Below, piece after piece: positions 23,125 to 31,294 of a stretch of 37,985 bases of DNA. The first letter of the stretch is position 1, and each line of letters opens with the position of its first letter. The stretch is from a candidate division WOR-3 bacterium (GTDB lineage: Bacteria > Hydrothermota > Tepidihabitantia > Tepidihabitantales > Tepidihabitantaceae), in NCBI GenBank assembly GCA_039801365.1, contig JBDRUN010000013.1, positions 1 to 37,985 on the forward strand, given 5' to 3'. The notes under the pieces are model-generated. The model did not search any database, was not told where the DNA came from, and was given only the letters and a program-made list of their open reading frames with translations. Both the position numbers and the translations under genes were made by a program.

Positions 23125-26100
23125 CTATCTGTGCCCTGAAAGGACAAGCAGTTTATCGTGCAGCATTCTCTGTTTGGCGACCGAAAGTTGGACAAGGTAT
23201 ACACCGCTCGGCAGGCTCTGGCAGTCGAGCGGAATGGCCAATGACCAATCACTGCTGACCAGTGACCGATTGAGAACGCACCGCCCCGCCGCGTTGTAGA
23301 TAAAGACGCTGAGTTCTGGAACACTTAGGCCCTGGAACCCATGAAGCCTGAGCGAAGCAAATCCGCCTGCAATCGGATTTGGGCTCAGCCGCATTCCAAA
23401 GTCCTGCCCTCTGACCCCTGTTTCCTTGTCCCTGACACCAATGAACGTGTCCGGCGGGTTGGTGGTGAACCGTATCGCTCTACCGGATAGAACCTCGGCT
23501 GCTGCTGCCGGATACGCGCCGGCAAACGTGTACTCAATGCCGTCCGAATGATCGGGATTCATGATTCCGACTGTAGCGAAGTTGTGGCTGTTCTGCCAAA
23601 GGCTGTCGTCGTTCTGGACCGTGCGATACTGGCAGAGTATCGGTCCGTCTCCGGTCTTGGTCTGGTGAAACGCCGGGTCGAGCAAGAAAACTTGAAAACT
23701 CTGCTGTTCGGCCCGTATCGGTGGCCTGAATCCGTGCACGTGTACGCACCGGCTCCACTCGACGATGAACCGGTGTCCAGTCAAGTCATAGTACCCGAAA
23801 ACGCCGCCAACCGGAAGCGAATCTGCTCGGAAATCATCCCAGAACACAGCAATCAGGCCATCCGGGCCTGAGGCCGAAGGAATGTGCCAGTTGTATATCT
23901 CTCCCTGGGGATTGGCGTCGAACGCCAGATATCCGTTGTCACACACGCCAACCCGGGCATAGTCGCGGCCATAGAACCTGAAGTTGAACGGCAGGTCAAC
24001 CTGCCTGACCTGATCGTTGCCCAGTTCAATAGCAGTGCCCGGCCCGCCCAGGCCCGGGTCAATCTCAAACCAATCGTACAACGGCCGCTCCCCATACCCG
24101 ACATCGGTATCGTCGTACGCGTAGTAGCCGTGTCGGTCCGGACCCAGCGGCGCATCTGACCTCGGTTCGCCAACCACTACCGTGAAGTCACGTACCTGCC
24201 TCACTCCGCCTTGGGCCGATACAACAAGCCTGAGGGTAAACTTGCGACCCACACCGACATCCGGTTCAGCTCTAACTAGGAACCGGTCGGTGATGTTGGA
24301 CGCGGACTCAGCCGGTGCAATCGTTCCGAAAGTGCCTAGTGAATCCAGTACCTTTACCCCCCCAGGGTTGAGCGAAACGAGCAGACCGGTAGCACTGTCG
24401 GCCGGAGCGGCTCCGTGGTTCCGAACCGTGGTAGAGAAGCTAACTGTTTCGCCTGGGTCGAGGAATCCATTGGCGTCGTGCACAGTATAGCTGGTCACCA
24501 CAAGTGTTGGGCCTGTTACTGTTACCTCAAACGCCGAGTTCCATGCGCTGTCCGTACTTGTGACGGCAAGTTCGAAGCCAAGTGTCTGCCCGCTGGTGCA
24601 TGCTGCCGCGACCGTCACCTCGAACGCGGGTGCGGTGTAACTCGCGCCAGGCGCCAGGTCACCGAAACTACGTACCGAGTCGGTTACAAGCGCAAAGCTG
24701 TCTTGAGCACGTAGCCGTGCGACGACGCTGTGCGCGGTCAAGCTACTGCCGTAGTTCTTCAAGGTCACGGCAATGTTCGCGGGACCGCCCGGCTGGACTG
24801 AGGATGGCATATGCGACTCGTACCCGACGAATACACCTGCCGGAACACCAACCGAATGGCCAAGGTACGGTGCAAGGTTAGGACCGGTGACAGTCACAAG
24901 CATCGTGTCCGTGGTCTGAGTGAAGATGGCAAACCGGGCGCGACCCGAGACGTCGGTACGTCCGGTCTTGCTACCCTCCGCAGTTCTGAGACACACAACC
25001 GCGTCTCGAACTGGAAAACCTGAGGCATCGGTCACCGTTACGTCAAAAACACTGCTCCCCTTGAAGAAACTGGCCGGATGGGATACATTCAGGCAACGCG
25101 GAACGCTAGTCCACATCTGCAGCGAAGGGTCACCAAGTAGATTGTACACCTGAAAATATGCTCTCAGGTCAAATGAGTCCTCAGCCAATGGAAAATTCTC
25201 AAGTTGCTCAATTTTGCCCAAGTACATCGCCGGCCCACACGTCAGAACATTCCAGTCCAGGATGGCACGGTAGATGCCATAGTCCATGCAGTTGTTCCAC
25301 CGCGTCGAGGTCCCGGTCCAGCTCGCGCCCCAGAATGCGACCCCGCCCTTCGGGTTCGTCGGAGTACCTGCCCGAAGCCACACCTCGCCAAAGCAAGGGT
25401 TGCGAGCATAGTTGCCAGTCCCACAGTAGATACTGGTCACGACCGGCAGCTTCCAGCCATTAGCGAGCGCGGCGACGTCGTTGCTCAAAAACTCAGGATA
25501 CCCCCAGCCATCGTAGTTGCCCCATCCCCGACCGTTGATGAAAGCCACTCCCTGATTGACCGATGAATCTACCGGTCCTCGACCGTAACGGGTCGGTGGG
25601 TAGAACACCGTATCAACACTAGAGAATCCACGTGTCAGCAGCCGTTCCCGTATCACCCGTTTGGTCACAATCGCGGTCACGGCCGGCGTACCGCCTTCCT
25701 GATAACTGGTGCCCACCGCAAGCGCCCGGCGGTACCAGGTCGTATCGGCAAGGTACGGATTCGCCTCGTAGCCCAGTATTTTGGCCACGATGACGTCCAG
25801 CTCAGAAGCATTGGCCGCCGGCAACCGGCCCACAAACAGGTCGGCGAGGAAGTCGTCACCATCAACACAGGAATATGGATGGTCAGACACGTGCTGGGGA
25901 ATTGAGTAATGAAACGCCGGTATCTTGTTGATGGCGCCGACGAGCATGACATAACTCGGCTTCGGAGTCCATGTCTGATAGGCAGTCCTGATATAGGCCT
26001 GTATCTGTTCTCTTGTGGTGCCGGTTTCTGATGTTTTCTTCACCCAAACGCAGTAACCCTTGCGCTCCTTCCACCGAGCCAGGGGCAGGACGTTCGAATA

Positions 26101-26613
26101 GAAGTCGTCCGGCACGATAACAAGACAGCCCGGCTGGTCGTTGGAGAACTCCGGCACGCCACCAAGCACAAGCGAGCGCACAAGTTCCGACATTAGGTTA
26201 CCATCACCAGGGGACTCGTAACCGACGGAATAGGTAAGCTCGATACTCATCCGGCGACACCGGACAATCTGACCTGGTTTTGCGCCTGTCCTGATGCGTG
26301 CAACATGCAGTGGCACGACATCCACGCCCGCTGCGGTCATCACTTGTCCGAACCCGACCAAGTCATCTGGTGGGCAAAACTCTGCAAGCCTGGCATCAGT
26401 GACCGTTACTGTGTCCAAATCTAGAATTCTGACCTCAGGAACCAAACCTCCAGGCGCCGGCACCAGCCGGGCATACGCCGGCTCAGTTGATTCTGCGTCC
26501 GGCATTGTAACATCGAGCCGGATGCACATCGGAGTTACTGCCCTGATGCTCCACTCCGGCCGCTCCAATCCACCTTCAACAGCAAGAACTAAGAAGCACA
26601 AGAAAAACATCAC
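23125..26613 (-). CDS. Gingipain-family (peptidase C25) surface protein with Por-secretion tail
   Basis: A 1162-residue secreted protein. A short signal is followed by a ~130-residue propeptide-like region. Residues ~160-500 form the C25 domain: 'PGCLVIVPDDFYSNVLPLAR', 'SYVMLVGAINKIPAFHY', 'DFLADLFVGRLPAANA', 'VVTSIYCGTGNYARNPCFGE' with candidate nucleophile Cys397, 'GVAFWGASWTGTSTRWNN' and 'YNLLGDPSLQMW'. The histidine of the GHG motif is replaced: residues 361-363 read GRG. After this come Ig/CARDB-like modules, a 'YYAYDDTD' adhesion-type domain and a type IX tail ('MRLSPNPIAGG', 'LPSGVYLVQLSV'). Start: GTG at 26613 (or the ATG that follows), 9 nt after AGGAG in the end of the upstream gene. 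Confidence 0.88.
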   Translation of the reverse strand: MMFFLCFLVLAVEGGLERPEWSIRAVTPMCIRLDVTMPDAESTEPAYARLVPAPGGLVPEVRILDLDTVTVTDARLAEFCPPDDLVGFGQVMTAAGVDVVPLHVARIRTGAKPGQIVRCRRMSIELTYSVGYESPGDGNLMSELVRSLVLGGVPEFSNDQPGCLVIVPDDFYSNVLPLARWKERKGYCVWVKKTSETGTTREQIQAYIRTAYQTWTPKPSYVMLVGAINKIPAFHYSIPQHVSDHPYSCVDGDDFLADLFVGRLPAANASELDVIVAKILGYEANPYLADTTWYRRALAVGTSYQEGGTPAVTAIVTKRVIRERLLTRGFSSVDTVFYPPTRYGRGPVDSSVNQGVAFINGRGWGNYDGWGYPEFLSNDVAALANGWKLPVVTSIYCGTGNYARNPCFGEVWLRAGTPTNPKGGVAFWGASWTGTSTRWNNCMDYGIYRAILDWNVLTCGPAMYLGKIEQLENFPLAEDSFDLRAYFQVYNLLGDPSLQMWTSVPRCLNVSHPASFFKGSSVFDVTVTDASGFPVRDAVVCLRTAEGSKTGRTDVSGRARFAIFTQTTDTMLVTVTGPNLAPYLGHSVGVPAGVFVGYESHMPSSVQPGGPANIAVTLKNYGSSLTAHSVVARLRAQDSFALVTDSVRSFGDLAPGASYTAPAFEVTVAAACTSGQTLGFELAVTSTDSAWNSAFEVTVTGPTLVVTSYTVHDANGFLDPGETVSFSTTVRNHGAAPADSATGLLVSLNPGGVKVLDSLGTFGTIAPAESASNITDRFLVRAEPDVGVGRKFTLRLVVSAQGGVRQVRDFTVVVGEPRSDAPLGPDRHGYYAYDDTDVGYGERPLYDWFEIDPGLGGPGTAIELGNDQVRQVDLPFNFRFYGRDYARVGVCDNGYLAFDANPQGEIYNWHIPSASGPDGLIAVFWDDFRADSLPVGGVFGYYDLTGHRFIVEWSRCVHVHGFRPPIRAEQQSFQVFLLDPAFHQTKTGDGPILCQYRTVQNDDSLWQNSHNFATVGIMNPDHSDGIEYTFAGAYPAAAAEVLSGRAIRFTTNPPDTFIGVRDKETGVRGQDFGMRLSPNPIAGGFASLRLHGFQGLSVPELSVFIYNAAGRCVLNRSLVSSDWSLAIPLDCQSLPSGVYLVQLSVAKQRMLHDKLLVLSGHR
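23240..23267 (-). repeat. Four 7-bp tandem repeats inside the secretion tail of the C25 protein
   Basis: On the minus strand the units are GGTCACT, GGTCAGC, AGTGATT and GGTCATT, adjacent and in register. They encode 'RSLVSSDWS' within the tail domain. The unit resembles the heptamers of cyanobacterial short tandem repeats. Confidence 0.6.
23402..23436 (-). repeat. Five 7-bp tandem repeats in the linker before the secretion tail of the C25 protein
   Basis: On the minus strand the units read GTCAGGG, ACAAGGA, AACAGGG, GTCAGAG and GGCAGGA. They encode the hydrophilic 'VRDKETGVRGQDFG' linker placed directly before 'RLSPNP'. The position matches the repeat at 571-619 in the kelch protein. Confidence 0.6.
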
Positions 26614-26619
26614 AGAAAT

Positions 26620-27843
26620 CTACTCCTCTTTTCTGATTACTACTAGTCCGGAATCACGGTCGCAACAGAAGACGAAACCCTGATATTCCTCAGCTCCCCG
26701 TGTGTAGTTCGTGCTGACCTGAGCTGCAAGTACGGGTGCGGTCGGGTCTTTCACATTAACAACCGCCAGTCCGGCGTCCGAACAGCCGACATAGACCAGG
26801 GAATCCGCGACCGAAATCCGATTCGCATAACCAGCCAATGACAGCGAGGCGACAATCCGCGGTTCTGGGGGGTGCGTCACATCTGCAACGATCAGCCCAT
26901 TACGGCCATCGGCGACATAGAGGTGGTTGTTTTGAACAGCAACCCCGCGGGCATTTGACGGCGTGTCAAAACTACCCACCTGGGTCGGCGGTATTGCGCT
27001 GATATCCCAGACGGCAACTCCAAGCTGTTCCAGAGCCAGATAGCAGTAGTTTCCTGACAGACAGATACCTCGAAGCCCACGCGGATACCGGCTCTGAAAT
27101 ACTAGGTTCGGGTATCTGGGGTCTCGAACATTCACGACCAGAAACTGAGCGTCGGCCGCAATGTATACCATCGAGTCCTGGCACGCGATGTCGTAACCGA
27201 ACCCGGGCTGAGGATACTCAAGCTCACCAACCTTCTTCAGGCTCTCTGGCCTGGAAACGTTGACCGTCATCAGCTCTTTGTATCCGTACGCAAGGTGCGC
27301 ATAGTCACCATTGACCATCACACCCCATGCCTCGTTCAGGGAGTCCATTATCGAACCGAGCAATCGCGGCTGTTCTGGACTCGTCACGTCAAACACCGAA
27401 AGCCCAGCCTGACCATCTGCAACATACACACGGCCATCAGCAACCCAGATATCCTGCGCGTAACCCTGAGTCTTGTGGCTGGCTATAATCCTGAACCGCA
27501 CAAGGCTTACATCCCAGACCTCTGACCAGCCACCCCACGCACCCCTTGCGTCCCGCGCCCGAACACGCCACCAGTATTTCCCGTCGGTTACGAGGCTGAC
27601 GGCAACTTCGGTCTGCTCGGTCGTGTCATCGGCAATCACGCGCTCAAAGTCATCGTCTGCCGCAACCTGCAGGTTATAGCACGCGGCCTCGGCCAGCTCC
27701 CGCCACGAGAACGATACTTCGGAACGGGTCAGATTCGAACCTCCGGCCGGTGCCGACAGCTGTACCGGCCCTAGCCCGGACAGCGGGTGGTTACACGCGC
27801 ATAATACGAACAAGGCACAGGCAAGCACGGCACAAACTCTCAT
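26620..27843 (-). CDS. LVIVD-repeat lipoprotein with an Fn3-like domain
   Basis: The 407-residue product has a lipoprotein-type leader ('AVLACALFVLCAC', likely lipidated at Cys17). Residues ~25-115 form an Fn3/Ig-like domain ('YWWRVRARDARGAWGGWSEV'). From ~120 on there are LVIVD-type repeats, about 40 residues each: 'IWVADGRVYVADGQAGLSVF', 'VYIAADAQFLVVNVRDP', 'CYLALEQLGVAVWDIS', 'LYVADGRNGLIVADVTHP' and 'VYVGCSDAGLAVVNVKDP'. These fold as a beta-propeller on the cell surface; the ligand is unknown. The ATG follows the barrel gene stop by two bases, with AGGGGG upstream. Its stop lies inside the ribosome binding site of the C25 gene, so the two are coupled. Confidence 0.85.
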   Translation of the reverse strand: MRVCAVLACALFVLCACNHPLSGLGPVQLSAPAGGSNLTRSEVSFSWRELAEAACYNLQVAADDDFERVIADDTTEQTEVAVSLVTDGKYWWRVRARDARGAWGGWSEVWDVSLVRFRIIASHKTQGYAQDIWVADGRVYVADGQAGLSVFDVTSPEQPRLLGSIMDSLNEAWGVMVNGDYAHLAYGYKELMTVNVSRPESLKKVGELEYPQPGFGYDIACQDSMVYIAADAQFLVVNVRDPRYPNLVFQSRYPRGLRGICLSGNYCYLALEQLGVAVWDISAIPPTQVGSFDTPSNARGVAVQNNHLYVADGRNGLIVADVTHPPEPRIVASLSLAGYANRISVADSLVYVGCSDAGLAVVNVKDPTAPVLAAQVSTNYTRGAEEYQGFVFCCDRDSGLVVIRKEE

Positions 27844-27845
27844 CG

Positions 27846-28883
27846 TCAGCCCCCTGAAAACAGGTCTGTGGGATTCATTCTCACCCCAAGTGTCAAACGA
27901 TTCTGCCGGTACTGCTTGACATCCTCGATTTTCTCACTGTAAGGCGACCACACGTCGCGCCATTCGAGCTCATACCTGAAGCTGAGCCTTGTCCGGCCTA
28001 GCCGGTACCCGGCCCCGACCGCAACATTCTCAATGTCATCCTCACGACCTGCATGTGCCGGGTCAGCTGGACCTGCAGTGTAAGTTCGAAGCTCGACATT
28101 GTAGCTGGCTTCGAAATCGAACCGAGTCCGCTCCGGCCGCACCGCAAGAACAAGACCGAGCTCGTGCTGATTGTAGGAAATGTCCGGTTTCGAGCCTCTT
28201 GCCCGAGCCAGCTTGCGCTCGTACTCAGCCTGGAACCTGAACTGGTGAGAAGGTTGAAACGCCGCACTGCCACCAAAACGGTGCGCCCGCGTGTCATAGC
28301 AGTCAAAAGCCGGTAGATAGTCATCCCACTCATGCCGATAGCTGGGAACGACCTCGAAACAGCCCAGCTTCAACTCAACTTTGGCGTTAGCAAGATACTC
28401 GGTGTACCGACAAGCGACATAATCCCCGACCCCTGAGGCCGGATTACGGTAGTACCGTACCAGATACCCGGGCATCCAAAGGAACGACGCCCTCGCTGTT
28501 GCCAGTCTAGTGATACGCTGTCCAACACCGACTTCAAGCAGCCCGTAGCTTTTCTCCCAGTTTGACACGTACTGGTGCATTCTTGTTCGCAGCGTTGCCA
28601 AGCCGCGGCGGCCGGCGGTGCCGAACCGATAGGTACAACCGACTCCGATCACGACGTCTAAGTCATCGCTTGTTCTTATCGGGAACCTTTTCGGCTCGGA
28701 TCCGAGCCGGAACGCCTCAAGGTCTGCAGCCGAGTAGCGAAACAGATTGTCATCGTACGTGAACGCGACGTCAAAGTAGCCGGTGAGAACCGGCGGACTT
28801 ACGACCGGCCCAGCCGCGGCGATGGAGAGCAGCGCGGCCAGTAGACTACTCGTACTTTTCGATGGCAATCGTCTCAACAACAA
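27846..28883 (-). CDS. Predicted outer-membrane barrel protein in the gamma-polyglutamate operon
   Basis: A ~345-residue exported protein of no recognised family. After a signal peptide ('SSLLAALLSIAAAGPVVS') comes 'GYFDVAFTYDDNLFRYS', a phrase typical of barrel proteins with an 'xDDNLFRY' first strand. Then come alternating amphipathic strands with many Tyr/Arg ('QFRFQAEYERKLARA', 'RTRFDFEASYNVELRTY', 'RTRLSFRYELEWRDV', 'QNRLTLGVRMNP'). I count roughly 14-16 strands. It could be a porin-like channel. The start is uncertain: TTG at 28883 has GGAG 8 nt upstream, with TTG at 28868 or 28901 as alternatives. All overlap the end of the previous gene. Confidence 0.65.
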   Translation of the reverse strand: MLLRRLPSKSTSSLLAALLSIAAAGPVVSPPVLTGYFDVAFTYDDNLFRYSAADLEAFRLGSEPKRFPIRTSDDLDVVIGVGCTYRFGTAGRRGLATLRTRMHQYVSNWEKSYGLLEVGVGQRITRLATARASFLWMPGYLVRYYRNPASGVGDYVACRYTEYLANAKVELKLGCFEVVPSYRHEWDDYLPAFDCYDTRAHRFGGSAAFQPSHQFRFQAEYERKLARARGSKPDISYNQHELGLVLAVRPERTRFDFEASYNVELRTYTAGPADPAHAGREDDIENVAVGAGYRLGRTRLSFRYELEWRDVWSPYSEKIEDVKQYRQNRLTLGVRMNPTDLFSGG

Positions 28884-29763
28884 TCCCTGCACTCCTGGCA
28901 AACGTACCGCTCAGTGTGATTACCAGCGGGTGTACACCTTCGCCAAGTGCGAAGCGAACAGTGGCTTCGCTGGACGGCACAACATCTGTAAGGTTCTCGT
29001 AACTGGCCACCGTGGACCTCACCACCCGCAAGTTCTTCCGATCAATCGCGCTATCCTGCTCCTGAACTGCAAGGACAAAGTTCTGCGCCCCTTGCATCTC
29101 AGCAGTGTAGTTGAGTCTTGTCCTAATTCTCACCCGGCACGGACCAGCAATTTCGACCCGCGCCGACTCGCCCGGTCGGAGTTCATACAGCCGCTCCTTG
29201 TTGCCGGCCTGCACGAGAAAAAGCTCTCTGCCGTGCAGCTCCACTGCTTTCCAAGCCGCAGGCTTCCTGAACGAGAATCTCACGCCGACTGCGCTGGCCG
29301 GCGCATCATTCAGCACCAGCCGGTACCGGTTCTCTCCAGCCGGAACCTCGATGTAGAAAGACCGCCACCGGCCGACCGGCTGACCAGCCGGTCCATAACT
29401 TGACCCTGAACGCCGGGTGCGAAACTCAAGCGGTCGCTCAACGTCGTCTTGCCAGAGCGACAGCCGATACACATACTCTGAGTCACCGGACACTGGCAGC
29501 CACAGCCGGGTAAACACCCGCAACCATTCCGGGCCTGTGACCGAGAACTCCAGCGGCTTTTCCCTGGTCACAAGATAGTAGTCAAGCTCCACCCGGCGTA
29601 CCACGCTGACTCTGGCGGTCCCGGCCGAACCGGTCACCTTCACGCCTGCCGCGGACGCAACGCCTACTACCGCCAACAGCGCGACAAACGCTCTTATCAA
29701 CAATGCCCCACTTGCTCGGTGTCTGGAAACCGCAGCCTGAAAACTGTCGGCTTTCCCTGTCAT
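28846..29763 (-). CDS. Exported protein of unknown function in the gamma-polyglutamate operon
   Basis: A 305-residue protein with a signal peptide ('LLIRAFVALLAVVGVASAAG'). The mature part is all-beta by appearance: 'VSVVRRVELDYYLVTREKPL', 'VYRLSLWQDDVERPLEFRTR', 'FYIEVPAGENRYRLVLNDAP' and 'EGVHPLVITLSGTFARSAGI'. It looks like two or three Ig/jelly-roll units and has no cysteine-rich or catalytic motif that I can see, apart from a single Cys. No family is recognised. The ATG overlaps the pgsW stop (ATGA) and its end overlaps the barrel gene, so it is translated together with both. A periplasmic adaptor or carbohydrate/polymer-binding role would fit but is not shown. Confidence 0.7.
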   Translation of the reverse strand: MTGKADSFQAAVSRHRASGALLIRAFVALLAVVGVASAAGVKVTGSAGTARVSVVRRVELDYYLVTREKPLEFSVTGPEWLRVFTRLWLPVSGDSEYVYRLSLWQDDVERPLEFRTRRSGSSYGPAGQPVGRWRSFYIEVPAGENRYRLVLNDAPASAVGVRFSFRKPAAWKAVELHGRELFLVQAGNKERLYELRPGESARVEIAGPCRVRIRTRLNYTAEMQGAQNFVLAVQEQDSAIDRKNLRVVRSTVASYENLTDVVPSSEATVRFALGEGVHPLVITLSGTFARSAGIVVETIAIEKYE

Positions 29764-30851
29764 ACCGCCTCCTCTTCAGGTGCGGGATTTCTGCTGATGT
29801 ATGACTCGATGTCGTAGCGGACAGTGAACCAGAGCATCAGGGCCAGGGCGATGACAAAAATAGCGGCCAGGCCGACTGAATACTGGCGCTGAAAGAACAG
29901 CCTGCCTTTCCCAACCTCGGGGATAGGCACCGGCGCAACTGGCAGTCCGTAAGCCAGAGCGACCCGGGTTGGATTACCGAGGTACGCAACCGGCTTTCTC
30001 TGTTTGAGCAGTGAAGCGATAGTGCCTTGGCTCCCCATTTTCGCAGTCGGCTTTCGCAGCACTCGGGAAGGTACCTGAGCCAGTGGGTCACCAATATCGG
30101 CAACTACTCTCCCAACCGATACGATAGCACGTGCGTTTCTGAATGCCTCCAGCCGGCGCTGAACGGTTAACTCTGGGTCGGCCGGTACGACCAGTTCGAC
30201 CTGTGCTGACTCAGCCGCAGCGGCAAGCATCGCCCGGCCTTCGGGTGAGAGTCCACGTCCGTCGTCCGCTTCGCCGCCCAATGTCGCGAACTCGGTCCGG
30301 TAATCAAACAGCCCTGCCTCATTCAGAACCCGCTCAATGTCGAGCCAGGTCATACCCGGCCAATTCGCGCCCCACATTCCCGCGCTTTGGCTCGTCACTA
30401 TTACCGGTTTGAGTTCCATGCATCGACACACTGCCAGCAACTCGATGTTCAGTGCCGGGTAGGTACCGTCCCAACTGATTCCGACCTGGTCGCCCCTCCG
30501 TACGCCAGTCTGGACCAGAAGTTCAAGAACCGCAGCCGCGAAATTCGGATTCAGAGTCGTGAGCGCGTCCGAAAGGTCAGAACGCCCGTAAGTAAGCTCC
30601 GAGTACTGCGCGCCAACAAGCCCAGTCTTGTTCGGGTCGTTGACCGTATCTATCGGTATTCCAAGCCGCTCCCTCATTCTGAACACCGCCTTGAACGCCG
30701 CCTTACTCAGACGTGCCGCAGCAAGCTTCTCCTCGTAGAACCGGGTCCGACGGTATCGGGCCGAACTGTGCTCAAACGTGAATAGTACAAGTGCCAACAC
30801 TGCCAGACCGACCAGCACCCAACGATTTACCTTGCCGTGCCGCCGCCGCAC
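29760..30851 (-). CDS. Poly-gamma-glutamate system protein PgsW-like
   Basis: The 363-residue protein has a transmembrane helix near each end ('WVLVGLAVLALVLFTFEHSS' and 'AAIFVIALALMLWFTV') with a large domain between. The domain has 'GLVGAQYSELTYGRSDL', 'GDQVGISWDGTYPALNIELL', 'PVIVTSQSAGMWGANWPGMT' and 'VSVGRVVADIGDP'. These agree with my memory of the protein family found next to PgsB and PgsC in Gram-negative bacteria such as Leptospira (TIGR04332). It may help polymerisation or translocation at the inner membrane; its biochemistry is not established. GTG start overlaps the pgsC stop (TAGTG). No pgsA homologue is present. Confidence 0.8.
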   Translation of the reverse strand: MRRRHGKVNRWVLVGLAVLALVLFTFEHSSARYRRTRFYEEKLAAARLSKAAFKAVFRMRERLGIPIDTVNDPNKTGLVGAQYSELTYGRSDLSDALTTLNPNFAAAVLELLVQTGVRRGDQVGISWDGTYPALNIELLAVCRCMELKPVIVTSQSAGMWGANWPGMTWLDIERVLNEAGLFDYRTEFATLGGEADDGRGLSPEGRAMLAAAAESAQVELVVPADPELTVQRRLEAFRNARAIVSVGRVVADIGDPLAQVPSRVLRKPTAKMGSQGTIASLLKQRKPVAYLGNPTRVALAYGLPVAPVPIPEVGKGRLFFQRQYSVGLAAIFVIALALMLWFTVRYDIESYISRNPAPEEEAV

Positions 30852-31294
30852 TAGAAAACCCCTCCAGATATGAGTGTCACAACCAGCCGTGTGAACACCG
30901 CTGCCACGAACATCGTCGCCACAGTCTCAACCACGCCCTGACGGACCATCCAGTAGGCCACCAGTCCGGGTATTACGTACCCAATAACGCCGATATTGAG
31001 TGCGGTCTGTCCCATATGCCACTCCGGCGCGATTCTGGTAAGATAGCCGAGCAGATAAGCGATGAGCACGGCAAGCACCAGCATCCTTCGGCCATATACG
31101 AGCATGAACCGATCCAGAACCCGCAACACAACGAAGGTTGCGAGTGCCACCACAACCGTGGCGCCGACCCGGACCGGGTCGTGCAACAGAAGCGCAATAT
31201 ATCCGGGCACAACGATACCACCAGCCGCCAGCCCGACCGTCTCGGTCATGAGGAACGATGCCAGCATTCCGAGTCCGATGGTCTCAACCAGCAT
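30851..31294 (-). CDS. pgsC: Poly-gamma-glutamate synthesis protein PgsC/CapC
   Basis: A 147-residue membrane protein with about four to five hydrophobic helices ('LGMLASFLMTETVGLAAGGI', 'VGATVVVALATFVVLRVL', 'MLVLAVLIAYLLGYL' and 'IGVIGYVIPGLVAYWMV'). It has the family's 'GxxVPGYIALxLxDPVRVxxT' segment. PgsC works with the ligase PgsB in making gamma-polyglutamate at the membrane. Length is normal for the family. It overlaps the end of pgsB by 11 bases and shares bases with pgsW. Confidence 0.9.
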   Translation of the reverse strand: MLVETIGLGMLASFLMTETVGLAAGGIVVPGYIALLLHDPVRVGATVVVALATFVVLRVLDRFMLVYGRRMLVLAVLIAYLLGYLTRIAPEWHMGQTALNIGVIGYVIPGLVAYWMVRQGVVETVATMFVAAVFTRLVVTLISGGVF

